64,000 bases of DNA from Girardinichthys multiradiatus (GCF_021462225.1 NC_061797.1:33506147-33570146), one strand, 5' to 3'. Shown: positions 49,201-59,056, counted from the stretch's first letter. Program-made: numbers and translations. The notes: generated from the sequence alone by a model not told the origin.

Positions 49201-52200
49201 AGTATGTTCCTCCTTCTGGCAAAGGTTTCTTCATTCAAGCATTCAGAAAATTAAGTAGAAAAAACAGTTCCCTGTTAAAAAGCAACGATAAAGAAAATAT
49301 GTTTATTCTGTGTTTGCAGATTTCATGGTTGACCCCAGGAAAGTGCTGATTATAGCAGGACATCACAACTGGATTGTTGCAGCTTATGCACACTTTGTCA
49401 TCTGCTACAGGTAGCATTTTTAGCAATTTTTATTCAGCTCTACTTTAGATGTGTAAATCTTTTCTTTATGGTTTTTGAAGCTCTCTGTCAAGCTGCAGTT
49501 CATGCCTTGCAAATCTCACCCCAAAGTCCTTAATTGGTTTTACTTCACCATCCTCTCAACGCCTCGGTTATCCCAGTTTCTTTTGTACCACACCTTTTCC
49601 TTCCACTAAATTTTACAATAATATACTTGCCTACAGCACTTTGAATATCCAGCTTCATTAGCAATAATTTCTTTGTGGCTTACTCTTCTTGTGGAGACTG
49701 TCACCGACTGTCTGTTGGACAACTGTCAACAGCCTTCCCTGTGATCGTGTATAGACCATAACAGAATATTTCTGTATATCTTTTGTATTGATCTTACAAA
49801 ATAATTAAATTTCATAAGACACCGTGTGACAACCCGACCCATAAGCTGTAAAAAAGAAAAGGGGAGACACCAAAATGGATTTAAGTTCTTTTAAAGGCAT
49901 TGGCGAAGAGAATCAGTACGGCAGGGTGTAGTGAAATAAACTGTTTTAGCGCAGTGTGTGAGCAAAAGGAAGCCCTCAAAGCGGCAGTGTGGCTGGTCAA
50001 ACCTGGGGAAGCTGAATGATTTTGGTGGCGGCGTGGGCATGCTGGCGTAAGCCCAGCAACAGGCCTGATCTGGAATAGGCCACACAAGAGTTGAGGTGAA
50101 AGCCCCTTTTATCCTATCTGGGAACACCCTAACCCCACATAGTCCCCAGACACCTCCTCCTGTGGTACCTGGCAAAAGTCATATAAATACCAGGCCAACT
50201 ATGCCGGCAGGGCACTGTCAAAAACAGAATTTGGGATTTTTCTTTAATTAAATGTACACTTCAAAATGAACAGAAATAAACAATTGTAATTTTTTGCTCT
50301 GTGTATGAATCTATACATGGTTTTACTTTTTAAAACTGAATTAATAAAACAAAATTAACCTTTCTATCATATTCAGATTTATTAAGATGTACCTTTACGT
50401 GTACATGATATCAGGTCCAAGGCTAAGACTTCATACCAAAGGTCTAGATGGATTTTTAGCTGTATCACTGATGGAATTTTATATTTAGAAAATCTGTTTT
50501 AAACAAAAATCCATAAAAAGTATTTGCGTGTGCATGCTCACGCTGCAGGATAAAGGAATCATCAGGATGGCAGCAAGTGTTTTCCTCACCCTACCTTGAC
50601 TGGACCATTGAACGTATAGCACTTAATGCTAAAGTGGTGGGTGGTCCACATGGAGACAAGGACAAGATGGTGGCTGCTGCCTCTGAAAGCAGGATTATCC
50701 TCTGGAGTATCCAAGATGGAGGCAGTGGAAATGAAATTGGTAGGTTTTAAAAGTTAAACACATGTCAATGCAAGCAAATTAGTTGAATTTAGGAATTACA
50801 TAAAATATCGCAGGTTCTGGTCCTGGATCCTTTAAGTTTCTGACATTCATGGCACCTTCTGCCTTAGGTATATTCAGTCTTGGTGTTCCTGTTGACGACC
50901 TCTTCTTCATTGGGAATCAGCTGGTGGCTACAAGCCACACGGGAAAGGTTGGTGTGTGGAACGCCGTCACACAACACTGGCAGGTGGGATATGTCAGTGT
51001 GTTGGCATAAGATACCGAATGCTTGTATTCCTCTTTGTACATGTTTGCCATACTATGTATATCTTCTTATTTTCCTCTATTTCCCCCTGTAAGTCCACTT
51101 CTCATTTTTATTAGGTTCAAGATGTAGTTCCCATCACCAGCTGTGACACAGCTGGGTCCTTCCTTCTACTGGGCTGCACCAATGGCTCCATCTATTATAT
51201 AGGTACAAACACATACACACCAGTCTTATTGGACCTTTGTGAAATCCTGTCACAGGATAAAGATAGATTAATTGTAACTCTATAGAATTACTTATAAAAT
51301 ACTAACAGATGTCTTTGTCCCTAAAAGATTTCAGTCTAGATGTTTTTGTTTGCATGTTCTCCCCGTGCATGCGTGGGTTCTCACCGGGTACTCCGGCTTC
51401 CTCCCACAGTCCAAAGACATGCCTGTTAGGTTAATTGGTCACTCTAAATTGACCTTAGGTGTATGAGTGTGTGCATGGTTGTTTGTGTGTTGCCCTGCGA
51501 TGGACTGGCGATCTGTCCAGGGTGTACCCCGCCTCTCGCCCATAGACTGCTGGAGATAGGCACCAGCTCCCCCGCGACCCACTATGGAATAAGCGGTAGA
51601 AAATGACTGACTGACTGACTGACTGACTGTTTTTGTTTGATTTTCATCCATCGTCAAAACTTATTTTAAAATCCTAACATACACTGTATTCCATAACATA
51701 TCAATTCCCTCTTCTCAGACATGCAGAAGTTTCCTCTAAGGATGAAGGACAACGATCTCTTAGTAACTGAGCTTTATCACGATCCTTCAAACGATGCCAT
51801 TACTGCACTGTCTGTGTACCTCACACCTAAAACCAGTAAGTATCGTGTAAATACTGAAAGAACAAAGATTACATCAGGTACATGTGGGATGGTGACTTTG
51901 CTTCCGTTTTTCTTTGGTCTGCATGGAAAAACATTATGTGTGGAGAAATACCGGCACTGTAAATCATCCTGAACCCACAATCTGACATGTTGCCAACACA
52001 TGGTTGTTAAAGTTCACATTTAAATCCAATTGAAAACATGTGACAAGACCTGCAAATTAATGTTCACAGACTTTCTCCATCCAATCTGACTGAGTTGAGC
52101 TATTTTGAAAAGAAGAATGAGGAAAAAAGGTTTAGTCAGTGCATGTACAAAGCTGGTGAAGACATACCCCCAAAATACTTGCAGCTGAAATAGCAGCTAA

Positions 52201-55200
52201 ATGTGGTTCTACAAGGTACCAACTCAGGGGGGCTGAATACAAATGCAGGTAACATGTCAACTGGATTTTTATTAGTAAAAAAGTTAAAACAGTTCAAGAC
52301 ATGTAGACTAAATTTAATGTACATAAAAATTCTCTTTACATTCTGGACCAAAAAAGAGAAATGTAAAGATAACATACTCTTCTATCTGGATGTTGTTTGT
52401 GTTTTCCTTCCTTGACCCTGCTCTCAGGTGTGAGTGGGAACTGGATAGAGATAGCCTATGGGACGAGCAGTGGTGCAGTGAGAGTGATTGTTCAGCACCC
52501 AGAGACCGTAGGATCGGGTCCTCAGCTCTTTCAGACATTCACTGTACATAGAAGCCCAGTGACAAAGATTATGTTATCTGAGAAACATCTAGTATCAGGT
52601 AACGACGGATTTTCTGTCGAGTTTCCTTATAATTCAGATTACAGGCACAAATAATAATCCATTTTAAGATTCCTTTATTAATACAATGTACTTCTGTGTT
52701 TCAAATCTTACTGTTTTTATTTTGTGTGCGTGCAAGTGTGTGCGGACAACAACCACGTTCGGACGTGGACGGTGACACGGTTCAGGGGGATGATCTCCAC
52801 GCAGCCCGGCTCCACCCCTTTGGCTTCCTTTAAGATTCTGTCCCTGGAGGAGACGGAGAGCCATGGAAGCTACTGCTCTGGGAATGATATAGGTGAGAGT
52901 GGTAAGATGGGAAGCTCAGAGAGAAGAAACAACATACAAATTTAAAATAATACAAATTATATGGCAGCTTGTGATGCTTGGAGTCTGACATGTTCAACAT
53001 ATAAGAGACAAAAAGTCAGAAGAGACAAGAAGTCAGTCAAAAATAAACATTCAAATGCAGATATTTTGCATGCAAAGTAGTTGAGAAGCAAGTTAAATTT
53101 GGGGTGTGAAGTGATTGACATAAAAAGCAAACCACATGGTGGTGGCAGTATTATGCTGTGGGGATACACTTTGGGTCATTTTCCCTGAACATTTAAAAAA
53201 AGGTGTCAGCTGAATTGTCTGCTGTTCATAGGCCCCTTTGGAGAGAGAGATGATCAACAAGTTTTCATCCAGAAGGTCATCCCCATCACAAACAAATTGT
53301 TTGTGAGGCTCTCCTCAACTGGAAAAAGGTTCACTGTCCTCCATATACATCTATTTGATCAGCATGATCGATATTATTTTAGTTTACATGTGAATTTATT
53401 TTTGGGATGTTTAAGGATCTGTGAGGTGCAATCAGTGGATGGAACCACTATCACTTGCTTCATGGTTCGGGAGTGTGAGGGTTCCAGCCGGATGGGGTCC
53501 CGACCGCGTCGCTATTTGTTCACCGGTCATGGAAATGGTAGTATTCAAATGTGGGACCTCACCACTGCGATGGACACAGCCAACAAAGGTGAAGAGAGGA
53601 AGAAAGATGGTAAGAAAGGAGAGACAAATGGCAAAGTGTAAGTTTCTATTCACAAAATCCTGTAATCATGCTGTAAGGCTCTTCTTGTGTTTGGCAGATG
53701 TAGGTGGCCCAACAGAGGAGGAGCTGCTTCAGCTGCTGGACCAGTGTGACCTTAGTACGTCTCGCTGTGCAACCCCAAATATAAGCCCCGCCCCCTCTGT
53801 GTTGCACCACACACGCCTCAGAGAGTCCATGTCAAGGTTCGAAAGATGGCACATTGACTAACCGGATAAGTGCTTGTTAATGTTTTTGACCATTAAAGCT
53901 CTCACCTGTCTGTCTCCTCTCAATCCCAGTCTGCAGTTGCAGGCCCAGGAACCTATTCCTGAGAGCCAGGCCACCTATGGAGCTGTCCGGCCCTACAGAG
54001 AGAGCCCCCTGCTGGCCCGAGCTCGTCGAACTGAATCCTTTAACAGCTGCAGGTGAAGTGACATTCGTCAAACTATCTAGATCAGGGGTGGCCAAGTCCA
54101 GTCCTCAGGACCTACTATCCTGCAACGTTTAGATGCATCCCTTCTTCAACACACCTGAACCAAAGCTGAATTCCCTCGTCAGCAGTCAGTCATTCAGCAC
54201 TGCAGAGGCCTGCAAACGACCCATTCAGTTGATTTAGGTGTGTTGGAGAAGGGATGCATCTAAAAGTTGCTAAATGGTAGCTCTCCAGGACTGGACTTAA
54301 AAGAGAGAGATTAATCAATCAATAAAATTATGTTAATATGTTAAGCCAGGAGAGCCCAAGCACTCTTCCTTCAGTTTATAATCCATTTCCACTGTTATTG
54401 GTGCATTCAAGTTTATCTAGGGCAGTTTATAGATTATCACCAAATGAAATGTGTTTATTTCTGTTTATTTCTATGATCATGGCTTGCAGCTACTGAAACC
54501 CAAAACTTAGCTTTCTCAGAATTGTGCATGATTTACTGCATCAGCGCAGCCTGGCTCTGCTGAGGTATTAAGGAAGCCCAGGTTGCTTTAATAGTAGCCT
54601 TTAGTTCATCTGCAGAGGATCTTTTCTCTCATCTTCCTCTTGACCACACTCCACAGATTATCTATGGTGTTTACGTCAAACTAGTTTGCTGGCCATTGAA
54701 GCACAGTGATATCATCGCCATTAATTTGTGGACAGATGCAGACCTCTGCTGAAAAATGAATTCAGCAGTGAACTCCAGCAATTTGGATTCTGTGCCTCTT
54801 CACTCTTCGTCTGGAAATTGGGAACTTAAATTCCAAATGATATGAAAAAACATCATTTCATCTAAAAGGAGGACTTTGGACCACTGAACGACAATCCTGT
54901 ATTTTTTTCGCCTTAGCCCAGATAAACTGGGTCTGACGACTTCTCTGACACAAGGAATGTTACATTTGAAGCCCATGTCCTTTATGCATGTGTGTGGTGA
55001 CTCTTAAAACTCTGACACAAGCTGCAGTCCACGCCTTTGGAATCTCCCTGAAACTCTTAAACAGGCTTTGCTTAACAATCCTGTCAAGGCTGAGATTATC
55101 CCTGTTGCTTGAATACCACACTTTTTCCATCCACTAAACTTTCTATTTTATACAGCACTTTATGAAGAACCAGCTTCCTATACAATTACCATCCTTGTGG

Positions 55201-56111
55201 GGGGATTCAGTGACTGTCTGCTGGACAACAGCAGGTTGGCCCATGAGTATAAAGGCCAGAACAGAACATTTCTGGATTTCTATTGGCCGTATGCAATATT
55301 CCAACCATCTTACAAACTAGATTTTGGGTTTTCATTACCTGCAAGCCAGAATCATCCAAATTAACAGATAAAAGGTTGGAAATATGTCACTGTGTAATAA
55401 ATCTATATAATATATGTGTTTCACTTTTTAAATCAAATAACTAAAAGAAGTGTAAGTTATTGAGCAGTGCCAGTAGTTTGTTGAGTCTGTAAAGTTGTCA
55501 GTTGTGGACACAACAGAAAGAGGTACAAACTCTGGTGCTGGTGCTCTCCAGCCATAAAAGCATGGCCGGTCCTCTAACTGTCCTGTGCATTTTTCTTTAG
55601 AGACTTCCAGAACTTCAGCCTGAGCCAGATATCCAACACTGGACCCAACCAGATCCCCGATTCCCGGCGCTTGCTGTGTAACTTTGGGTCTGAGGACAGT
55701 GAGAGGAGCACCTCTGTCATGGAGCTCTGGGCTTCCCGTAACACCGCAAACATCTCAGTGACTAAAGCAGACGTGAGTCAAGAATCACCACAGCAACCTC
55801 CAGACAGCCCAATTCCAGGAGGGGACGTGAGACGAAAGGTGCAACCTCAGTCAGAGGAAGGAGATGGCGTTGGATCAGGGGGAGACGGGGTTAAAGCCGA
55901 CGTAGCTGTGAGGAAGAGGGGAGTGCTAGAGGGGGCCTTTCTGGGGAGGAAGAGGGCTCCTCCAATTCCATCTCTCTCCTCTGGATCTGAAGGTGGCGGC
56001 AGTGACTCATCTGCAAACGCTTCGCCCTCCCCAACCAAACTGTCTTCCTCCACCTCTCCGCGACACAGGAAGCTGGCAGCTGAACCATCTAGTCATGACA
56101 GCAGCCTTTGA
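43254..56111 (+). CDS. kctd3: KCTD3: BTB and WD-repeat protein, 19 coding exons
   Basis: KCTD3 is a cytoplasmic BTB/T1 protein with WD repeats, known as an accessory protein of HCN3 channels. Coding exons: 43254-43324, 43796-43849, 44730-44775, 44875-44948, 45071-45129, 46416-46496, 48710-48832, 49320-49410, 50549-50739, 50868-50983, 51115-51202, 51719-51835, 52428-52598, 52737-52892, 53232-53328, 53416-53609, 53698-53836, 53930-54052, 55601-56111. Total 2502 nt, 833 residues (human 815). The N-terminal BTB domain shows [20 protein letters not shown], then [17 protein letters not shown] and [12 protein letters not shown]. The WD region includes [19 protein letters not shown], [40 protein letters not shown] and [17 protein letters not shown]. 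The tail has [18 protein letters not shown] and ends in a Ser/Pro-rich region ([14 protein letters not shown]). [18 protein letters not shown] and the tail identify KCTD3 rather than SHKBP1. Exon 7 codes a divergent linker. Introns carry many Tc1 remnants and a LINE. Confidence 0.97.
43585..43710 (+). repeat. LINE 3' end with TTGAA tail
   Basis: CAGCATCTACAACAGCTCTT followed by TTAATTTCCCTTTGGGATTA, ATAAAGTATTATTGAATTGA and ATTGAA. The polyadenylation-like AATAAAG plus (TTGAA)n tail is a common 3' end of fish non-LTR elements. Severely 5'-truncated, with no coding part. In kctd3 intron 1. Confidence 0.7.
43879..43904. repeat. (TA)n microsatellite
   Basis: Thirteen TA units in kctd3 intron 2, directly abutting the terminal sequence of a Tc1 fragment (ACAGTGCCTTACAAAGTATT). 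Tc1 elements insert at TA, so the position fits insertion into the microsatellite. Confidence 0.9.
43905..44105 (+). repeat. Tc1-like left-end fragment in kctd3 intron 2
   Basis: CAGTGCCTTACAAAGTATTC is the typical outer end of a salmonid/percomorph-type Tc1 family. It continues with ACCTTATAACCACAAAACTA and GGAATCTGAAAAGTGTGGCA. The rest of the element is missing. Confidence 0.7.
45185..45945 (+). mobile_element. Tc1-like transposon remnant in kctd3 intron 5
   Basis: Left end TTCCTTGCAGAAGTATTCAT, then GAAGTCACCTAATTAGTACA, GTCAGGGATGAAGTTGTGGA and TGGCACAACTGCAAACCTACC (N-terminal transposase region). After a large deletion it resumes at ACAGTGAAACAAGGTGGTGG and CAGGATCATGCTGTGGAGAT. The right end is ATTAGGCAAGACACTGTATA. 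Both ends can be seen, but most of the catalytic core is lost and the frame is dead. Confidence 0.8.
46550..48595 (+). mobile_element. Tc1-like transposon split by a LINE insertion, kctd3 intron 6
   Basis: The left end GTACCTTGCAAAAGTATTCA begins near 46550. Internal landmarks are AAGTCACATAATTAGTGAAA, GTTTGCCAAAAGGCATGTTG, GGTGCTCTGGTCAGATGAGA (first catalytic Asp), GTGGTGGCAGCATCATGCTG and CAGCAGGACAATGACCTGAA (second). The sequence then runs through the stop and TAATTTTGTCCTAGTTGTTG. At about 47565 it is interrupted by LINE sequence and resumes at about 48493 (TTCAAAGTTGTAAGCATGTT), ending GAGGCAACAAAACTTGAAAC, ATGCCAAAGGGGGG near 48595. Without the LINE it would be about 1.1 kb, with an internal deletion in the transposase. 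Confidence 0.85.
47565..48492 (+). mobile_element. LINE fragment (reverse transcriptase 3' part) inside the Tc1
   Basis: The reading frame at 47552-48076 carries [20 protein letters not shown], the catalytic [12 protein letters not shown] box, [14 protein letters not shown] and [20 protein letters not shown]. After IDRRI there is an internal deletion of a few tens of codons plus a frameshift. The protein resumes at [20 protein letters not shown] in another frame and continues to 48468 ([20 protein letters not shown], ending LLPPRPGPG). It finishes GATAAGCGGAAG just before the Tc1 sequence returns. High GC contrasts with the host intron. Truncated 5' and defective; RT clade not assigned with confidence. 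Confidence 0.85.
49480..50400 (-). mobile_element. Tc1-like remnant (minus strand) split by an unknown block, kctd3 intron 8
   Basis: Read on the plus strand, 49485-49800 is the reverse of a Tc1 transposase N-terminal region: AAGCTGCAGTTCATGCC, TTCCTTCCACTAAATTTTAC, CTTCATTAGCAATAATTTCT and GTTGGACAACTGTCAACAGC. It leads into inverted-repeat sequence TTACAAAATAATTAAATTTC. The expected continuation of that inverted repeat (ACAGAATTTGGGATTTTTCT) appears only after 50215. The intervening ~395 bp is foreign to the element. Same family as 19740, 28915 and 54340. Confidence 0.7.
49822..50215. mobile_element. Unidentified ~395-bp insertion, possibly a solo LTR
   Basis: More GC-rich than its surroundings. 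Begins near TGTGACAACCCGACCC and ends near ATGCCGGCAGGGCA. Contains AAAAGGGGAGACACCAAAAT, GGTGGCGGCGTGGGCATG and CATATAAATACCAGGCC (TATA-like). TG...CA ends and a TATA-like motif would fit a solo LTR, but I could not define a clean target-site duplication; the flanks GACACCG and CACTGTC are only loosely alike. Open frames on the minus strand (49881-50175) are not recognisable proteins. Confidence 0.45.
51345..51630. repeat. Common fish dispersed repeat with (ACTG)n tail, kctd3 intron 11
   Basis: GCATGTTCTCCCCGTGCATG, CGTGGGTTCTCACCGGGTAC, TCCGGCTTCCTCCCACAGTC, GTTAGGTTAATTGG, CTGCGATGGACTGGCGATCT and AGGGTGTACCCCGCCTCTCG form a very widespread teleost repeat. It ends GGAATAAGCGGTAGAAAATG, then a tetranucleotide run (ACTG)n at 51604-51628. 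I know it as a retroelement 3' end but will not name the family. Fairly well preserved and therefore young. Confidence 0.8.
52015..52290 (+). repeat. Tc1-like 3' remnant, kctd3 intron 12
   Basis: CACATTTAAATCCAATTGAA (transposase NPIE region), then AATGTGGTTCTACAAGGTAC near the transposase end, then ACTCAGGGGGGCTGAATACA and AATGCAGGTAACATGTC, a typical right-end sequence. Decayed. Confidence 0.65.
53115..53195 (+). repeat. Short Tc1 transposase scrap, kctd3 intron 14
   Basis: ACATGGTGGTGGCAGTATTA followed by TGCTGTGGGGATACACTTTGGG is the HGGGSVMLWG-type block between the first and second catalytic residues of Tc1 transposases. Nothing else of the element is recognisable. Confidence 0.6.
54084..54300. 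mobile_element. Palindromic MITE, kctd3 intron 18
   Basis: Long imperfect inverted repeat: the left arm CAGGGGTGGCCAAGTCCAGT, CCTGCAACGTTTAGATGCAT, CTTCAACACACCTGAACC pairs with the right arm TTTAGGTGTGTTGGAGAAGG, GATGCATCTAAAAGTTGC, CTCTCCAGGACTGGACTT. This is a well-known class of short non-autonomous fish DNA element, with no coding capacity. The superfamily (probably hAT-like) is from memory. It lies just 31 bp downstream of the exon 18 donor. Confidence 0.8.
54340..55470 (-). mobile_element. Tc1-like transposon remnant, nearly full length, kctd3 intron 18
   Basis: Read backwards on the plus strand: a right inverted-repeat region (GTTTATTTCTGTTTATTTCT, GAAACCCAAAACTTAGCTTT), then transposase from C- to N-terminus. 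The landmarks are GCTGAGGTATTAAGGAAGCC, TTAGTTCATCTGCAGAGG, CAGTGATATCATCGCCATTA, CCACGCCTTTGGAATCTCCC, TCCTGTCAAGGCTGAGATTA, TTCCATCCACTAAACTTTCT and GTCTGCTGGACAACAGCAGG. The left end is TTTTGGGTTTTCATTACCTG. The coding frame is lost through many indels. Confidence 0.8.
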
Positions 56112-57149
56112 GAGCAACTCTTCCCCTGATCATTGGAATTAACTTGTAGGTACATGCAGGAGGTCAGTGCTAAACATAAAGGCAAAAGAAGACCACACTA
56201 TGAGCTGCAAGAAAAGTCACTGTTTTACATACAGGTGTGGCTCATGAAGAAGCTACAAGTTTCCAACACTATCAGTACGACATTTGAGGAATCATGTCTT
56301 TCAATATTATTCTTTACTTAAATCTGCAAGTTGTAACTGGAGTGTCTTCTGCCTCAGGCTGCTTTTTGTGTTTCAAGTCCATTTAAAATCAGGTGGTGAC
56401 AGTTTTAGGATTCAATCTTCTGTTTTCTCCTCCTGTGAGGATGTTGCTCTCAAAAAACTTTAGGAGTGAAGCTAAAGCACAAGGTCACAGATTAGGTCAA
56501 GTAAGGAAGAGCAGAGCCGGACAACCAAAACAGCATAGTATTAGTAACCATGTGCTGAAATGGATGGTTACAAAATAAAACTAACAAAGGCATTACCTTC
56601 AGTTTGGTAAAAATACCGACATTTTAAAAATGAATTTAAAATCTTGATCTGTATTAGAAAATTTAATGTAAGAAATTGTCCTAGTAACAAATATTTACCT
56701 GAAAAAGCTCGACCAACCACCCATGAGCTTTTTTGCCATATATCTGCAATAATCAGAATAATAAGACTTCTTTAAACAGCAGACCTCATTACACTGTCGT
56801 GCAGTTGATGTTTATGTAACTTACCTGAATCATGTTACCCTGTCCAAAATATTGGCAGCTACTTGAATCCCAGAATACTTTCGTTGCTGCAGCCAGAGTC
56901 AGATGGGTTTACATTAAGCAACAGCTGACAGGCAGCAGTTAGATTGTGCAGGTCGGGCATGCAATACAAGCTGCACTGTTAAGTTGTGTCACAGCTCACA
57001 GCATAGCAACAGTGAAGCAAAGATTCAGATCACAGACCTCGACTCCGGTATTCAGATGAAGGATATGGCTGATGATCATGTGTGGTGACATACTGTAGAT
57101 GTAAAATATACTTGGATCTAGTCCATGTTTTGTCAGTAGTGTACATTGA
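56112..57149 (+). other. kctd3: kctd3 3' UTR, candidate polyadenylation site, and flank
   Basis: Follows the TGA at 56109-56111. AATAAA at 56574-56579 is a candidate polyadenylation signal, giving a 3' UTR of about 0.5 kb. Longer forms cannot be excluded. Open frames in this stretch show no protein character. Confidence 0.5.
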
Positions 57150-57305
57150 CTTTTTTTTGTGGCACTAGAGGCCTTTATTTTTAAATTTTTCCGACAGTAG
57201 GCAGACAGTAAATAGGGGGAGAGAAAGGGGGAAGACATTCAGCAAAGGTCTCTGGGTCCGGGACTTGCACCCGGGACGGCCGCTTCAAGGACCGTAGCCT
57301 CTATA

Positions 57306-58899
57306 CAGGTCCTTCTCAAAATATTAGCATATTGTGATAAAGTTCATTATTTTCCATAATGTCATGATTCATATATTTTAGATTCATTGCACACTAACTC
57401 AAATATTTCAGGTCTGTTATTGTCTTAATACAGATGATTTTAGCATACAGCTCATGAAAACCCAAAATTCCTATCTCACAAAATTAGCATATCATTAAAA
57501 GGGTCTCTAAACGAGCTATGAACCTAATCATCTGAATCAACGAGTTAACTCTAAACACCTGCAAAAGATTCCTGAGGCCTTTAAAACTCCCAGCCTGGTT
57601 CATCACTCAAAACCCCAATCATGGGTAAGACTGCCGACCTGACTGCTGTCCAGAAGGCCACTATTGACACCCTCAAGCAAGAGGGTAAGACACAGAAAGA
57701 CATTTCTGAACGAATAGGCTGTTCCCAGAGGGCTGTATCAAGGCACCTCAGTGGGAAGTCTGTGGGAAGGAAAAAGTGTGGCAGAAAACGCTGCACAACG
57801 AGAAGAGGTGACCGGACCCTGAGGAAGATTGTGGAGAAGGGCCGATTCCAGACCTTGGGGACCTGCGGAAGCAGTGGACTGAGTCTGGAGTAGAAACATC
57901 CAGAGCCACCGTGCACAGGCGTGTGCAGGAAATGGGCTACAGGTGCCGCATTCCCCAGGTCAAGCCACTTTTGAACCAGAAACAGCGGCAGAAGCGCCTG
58001 ACCTGGGCTACAGAGAAGCAGCACTGGACTGTTGCTCAGTGGTCCAAAGTACTTTTTTCGGATGAAAGCAAATTCTGCATGTCATTCAGGAATCAAGGTG
58101 CCAGAGTCTGGAGGAAGACTGGGGAGAAGGAAATGCCAAAATGCCAGAAGTCCAGTGTCAAGTACCCACAGTCAGTGATGGTCTGGGGTGCCGTGTCAGC
58201 TGCTGGTGTTGGTCCACTGTGTTTTATCAAGGGCAGGGTCAATGCAGCTAGCTATCAGGAGATTTTGGAGCACTTCATGCTTCCATCTGCTGAAAAGCTT
58301 TATGGAGATGAAGGTTTCATTTTTCGGGACGACCCGGCACCTGCTCACAGTGCCAAAACCACTGGTAAATGGTTTACTGACCATGGTATCACTGTGCTCA
58401 ATTGGCCTGCCAACTCTCCTGACCTGAACCCCATAGAGAATCTGTGGGATATTGTGAAGAGAACGTTGAGAGACTCAAGACCCAACACTCTGGATGAGCT
58501 AAAGGCCGCTATCGAAACATCCTGGGCCTCCATAAGACCTCAGCAGTGCCACAGGCTGATTGCCTCCAAGCCACGCCGCATTGAAGCAGTCATTTCTGCC
58601 AAAGGATTCTCGACCAAGTATTGAGTGCATAACTGTACATGATTATTTGAAGGTTGACATTTTTTGTATTAAAAACACTTATTTTTTTGGTCGGATGAAA
58701 TATGCTAATTTTGTGAGATAGGAATTTTGGGTTTTCATGAGCTGTATGCCAAAATTATCCGTATTAAGACAATAAAAGACCTGAAATATTTCAGTTAGTG
58801 TGCAATGAATCTAAAATATATGAATGTTAAATTTTCATCATGACATTATGGAAAATATTGAACTTTATCACAATATGCTAATATTTTGAGAAGGACGTG
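57306..58899 (+). mobile_element. Tc1-like transposon with ~190-200-bp inverted repeats
   Basis: Starts CAGGTCCTTCTCAAAATATT and ends with the reverse complement (one mismatch near the tip), flanked on both sides by TA (57304-57305 and 58900-58901), the expected target duplication. The left inverted repeat runs to about 57492 and the right one from about 58700; the right arm carries a ~15-bp insertion relative to the left. Each arm has an outer (TTCTCAAAATATTAGCATAT) and inner (TCTCACAAAATTAGCATAT) copy of the same motif, the IR/DR arrangement in which transposase binds two sites per end. Well-matched arms and a nearly open transposase make this the youngest Tc1 here. Confidence 0.95.
57621..58624 (+). 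pseudogene. Tc1 transposase disrupted by a single 1-nt frameshift
   Basis: DDE transposase of the element at 57306-58899. The N-terminal helix-turn-helix region (MGKTADLTAVQKATIDTLKQ, then ISERIGCSQRAVSRHLSGK) is followed by the basic linker GRKKCGRKRCTTRRGDRTLR. At about 57853-57861, in a run of Gs after RFQTL, one nucleotide appears lost. The protein continues in another frame with GDLRKQWTESGVETSRATVH and stays open to the stop at 58622-58624. Catalytic residues are present: D in LFSDESKF, D in IFRDDPAPAHS, E in NPIENLWD. Related copies usually have Q-D-L at the second site. The rest looks intact, so this is a recently inactivated copy or a sequencing error in the G-run. Confidence 0.93.
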
Positions 58900-59056
58900 T
58901 ACATGGGTCGCACGCTTAACCCCTACACCACCAGCGCCGCACCCCAAGTGTACCTTAAGGCCTGCTTCATTTTGTAGGTCGACACTAAAAAGAAGAAAGA
59001 AAAAAGTGTCTATTTTAACACAGAAATTTCAGTTGTTTAATGACACATTTTAAATG

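Larger units (their letters stand above)
57150..58950 (-). repeat. tRNA-derived SINE interrupted by a Tc1 element
   Basis: Read on the minus strand from 58950: GGTGCGGCGCTGGTGGTGTAG with an A-box-like TGGTGTAGGGG and CGTGCGACCCATGTA. After the Tc1 (57306-58899) it continues from 57305 with GAGGCTACGGTCCTTGAAGC, a B-box-like GGGTGCAAGTCCC and TTGCTGAATGTCTTCCCCC. It ends in an A-run (CCACAAAAAAAAGTC, about 57150). The two box motifs with a 3' A-tail mark a tRNA-derived SINE. Flanks AGTGTACATT (left, before the A-run) and AGTGTACCTT (right) look like the SINE's own target-site duplication. A partial second copy is at 35795-35905. Confidence 0.8.

Noticed and set aside
53421..53861. Continuous open frame through kctd3 exons 16-17 and their intron
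   Set aside because: Read in the other frame and through splice donors; the family-like protein requires the exons given for kctd3.
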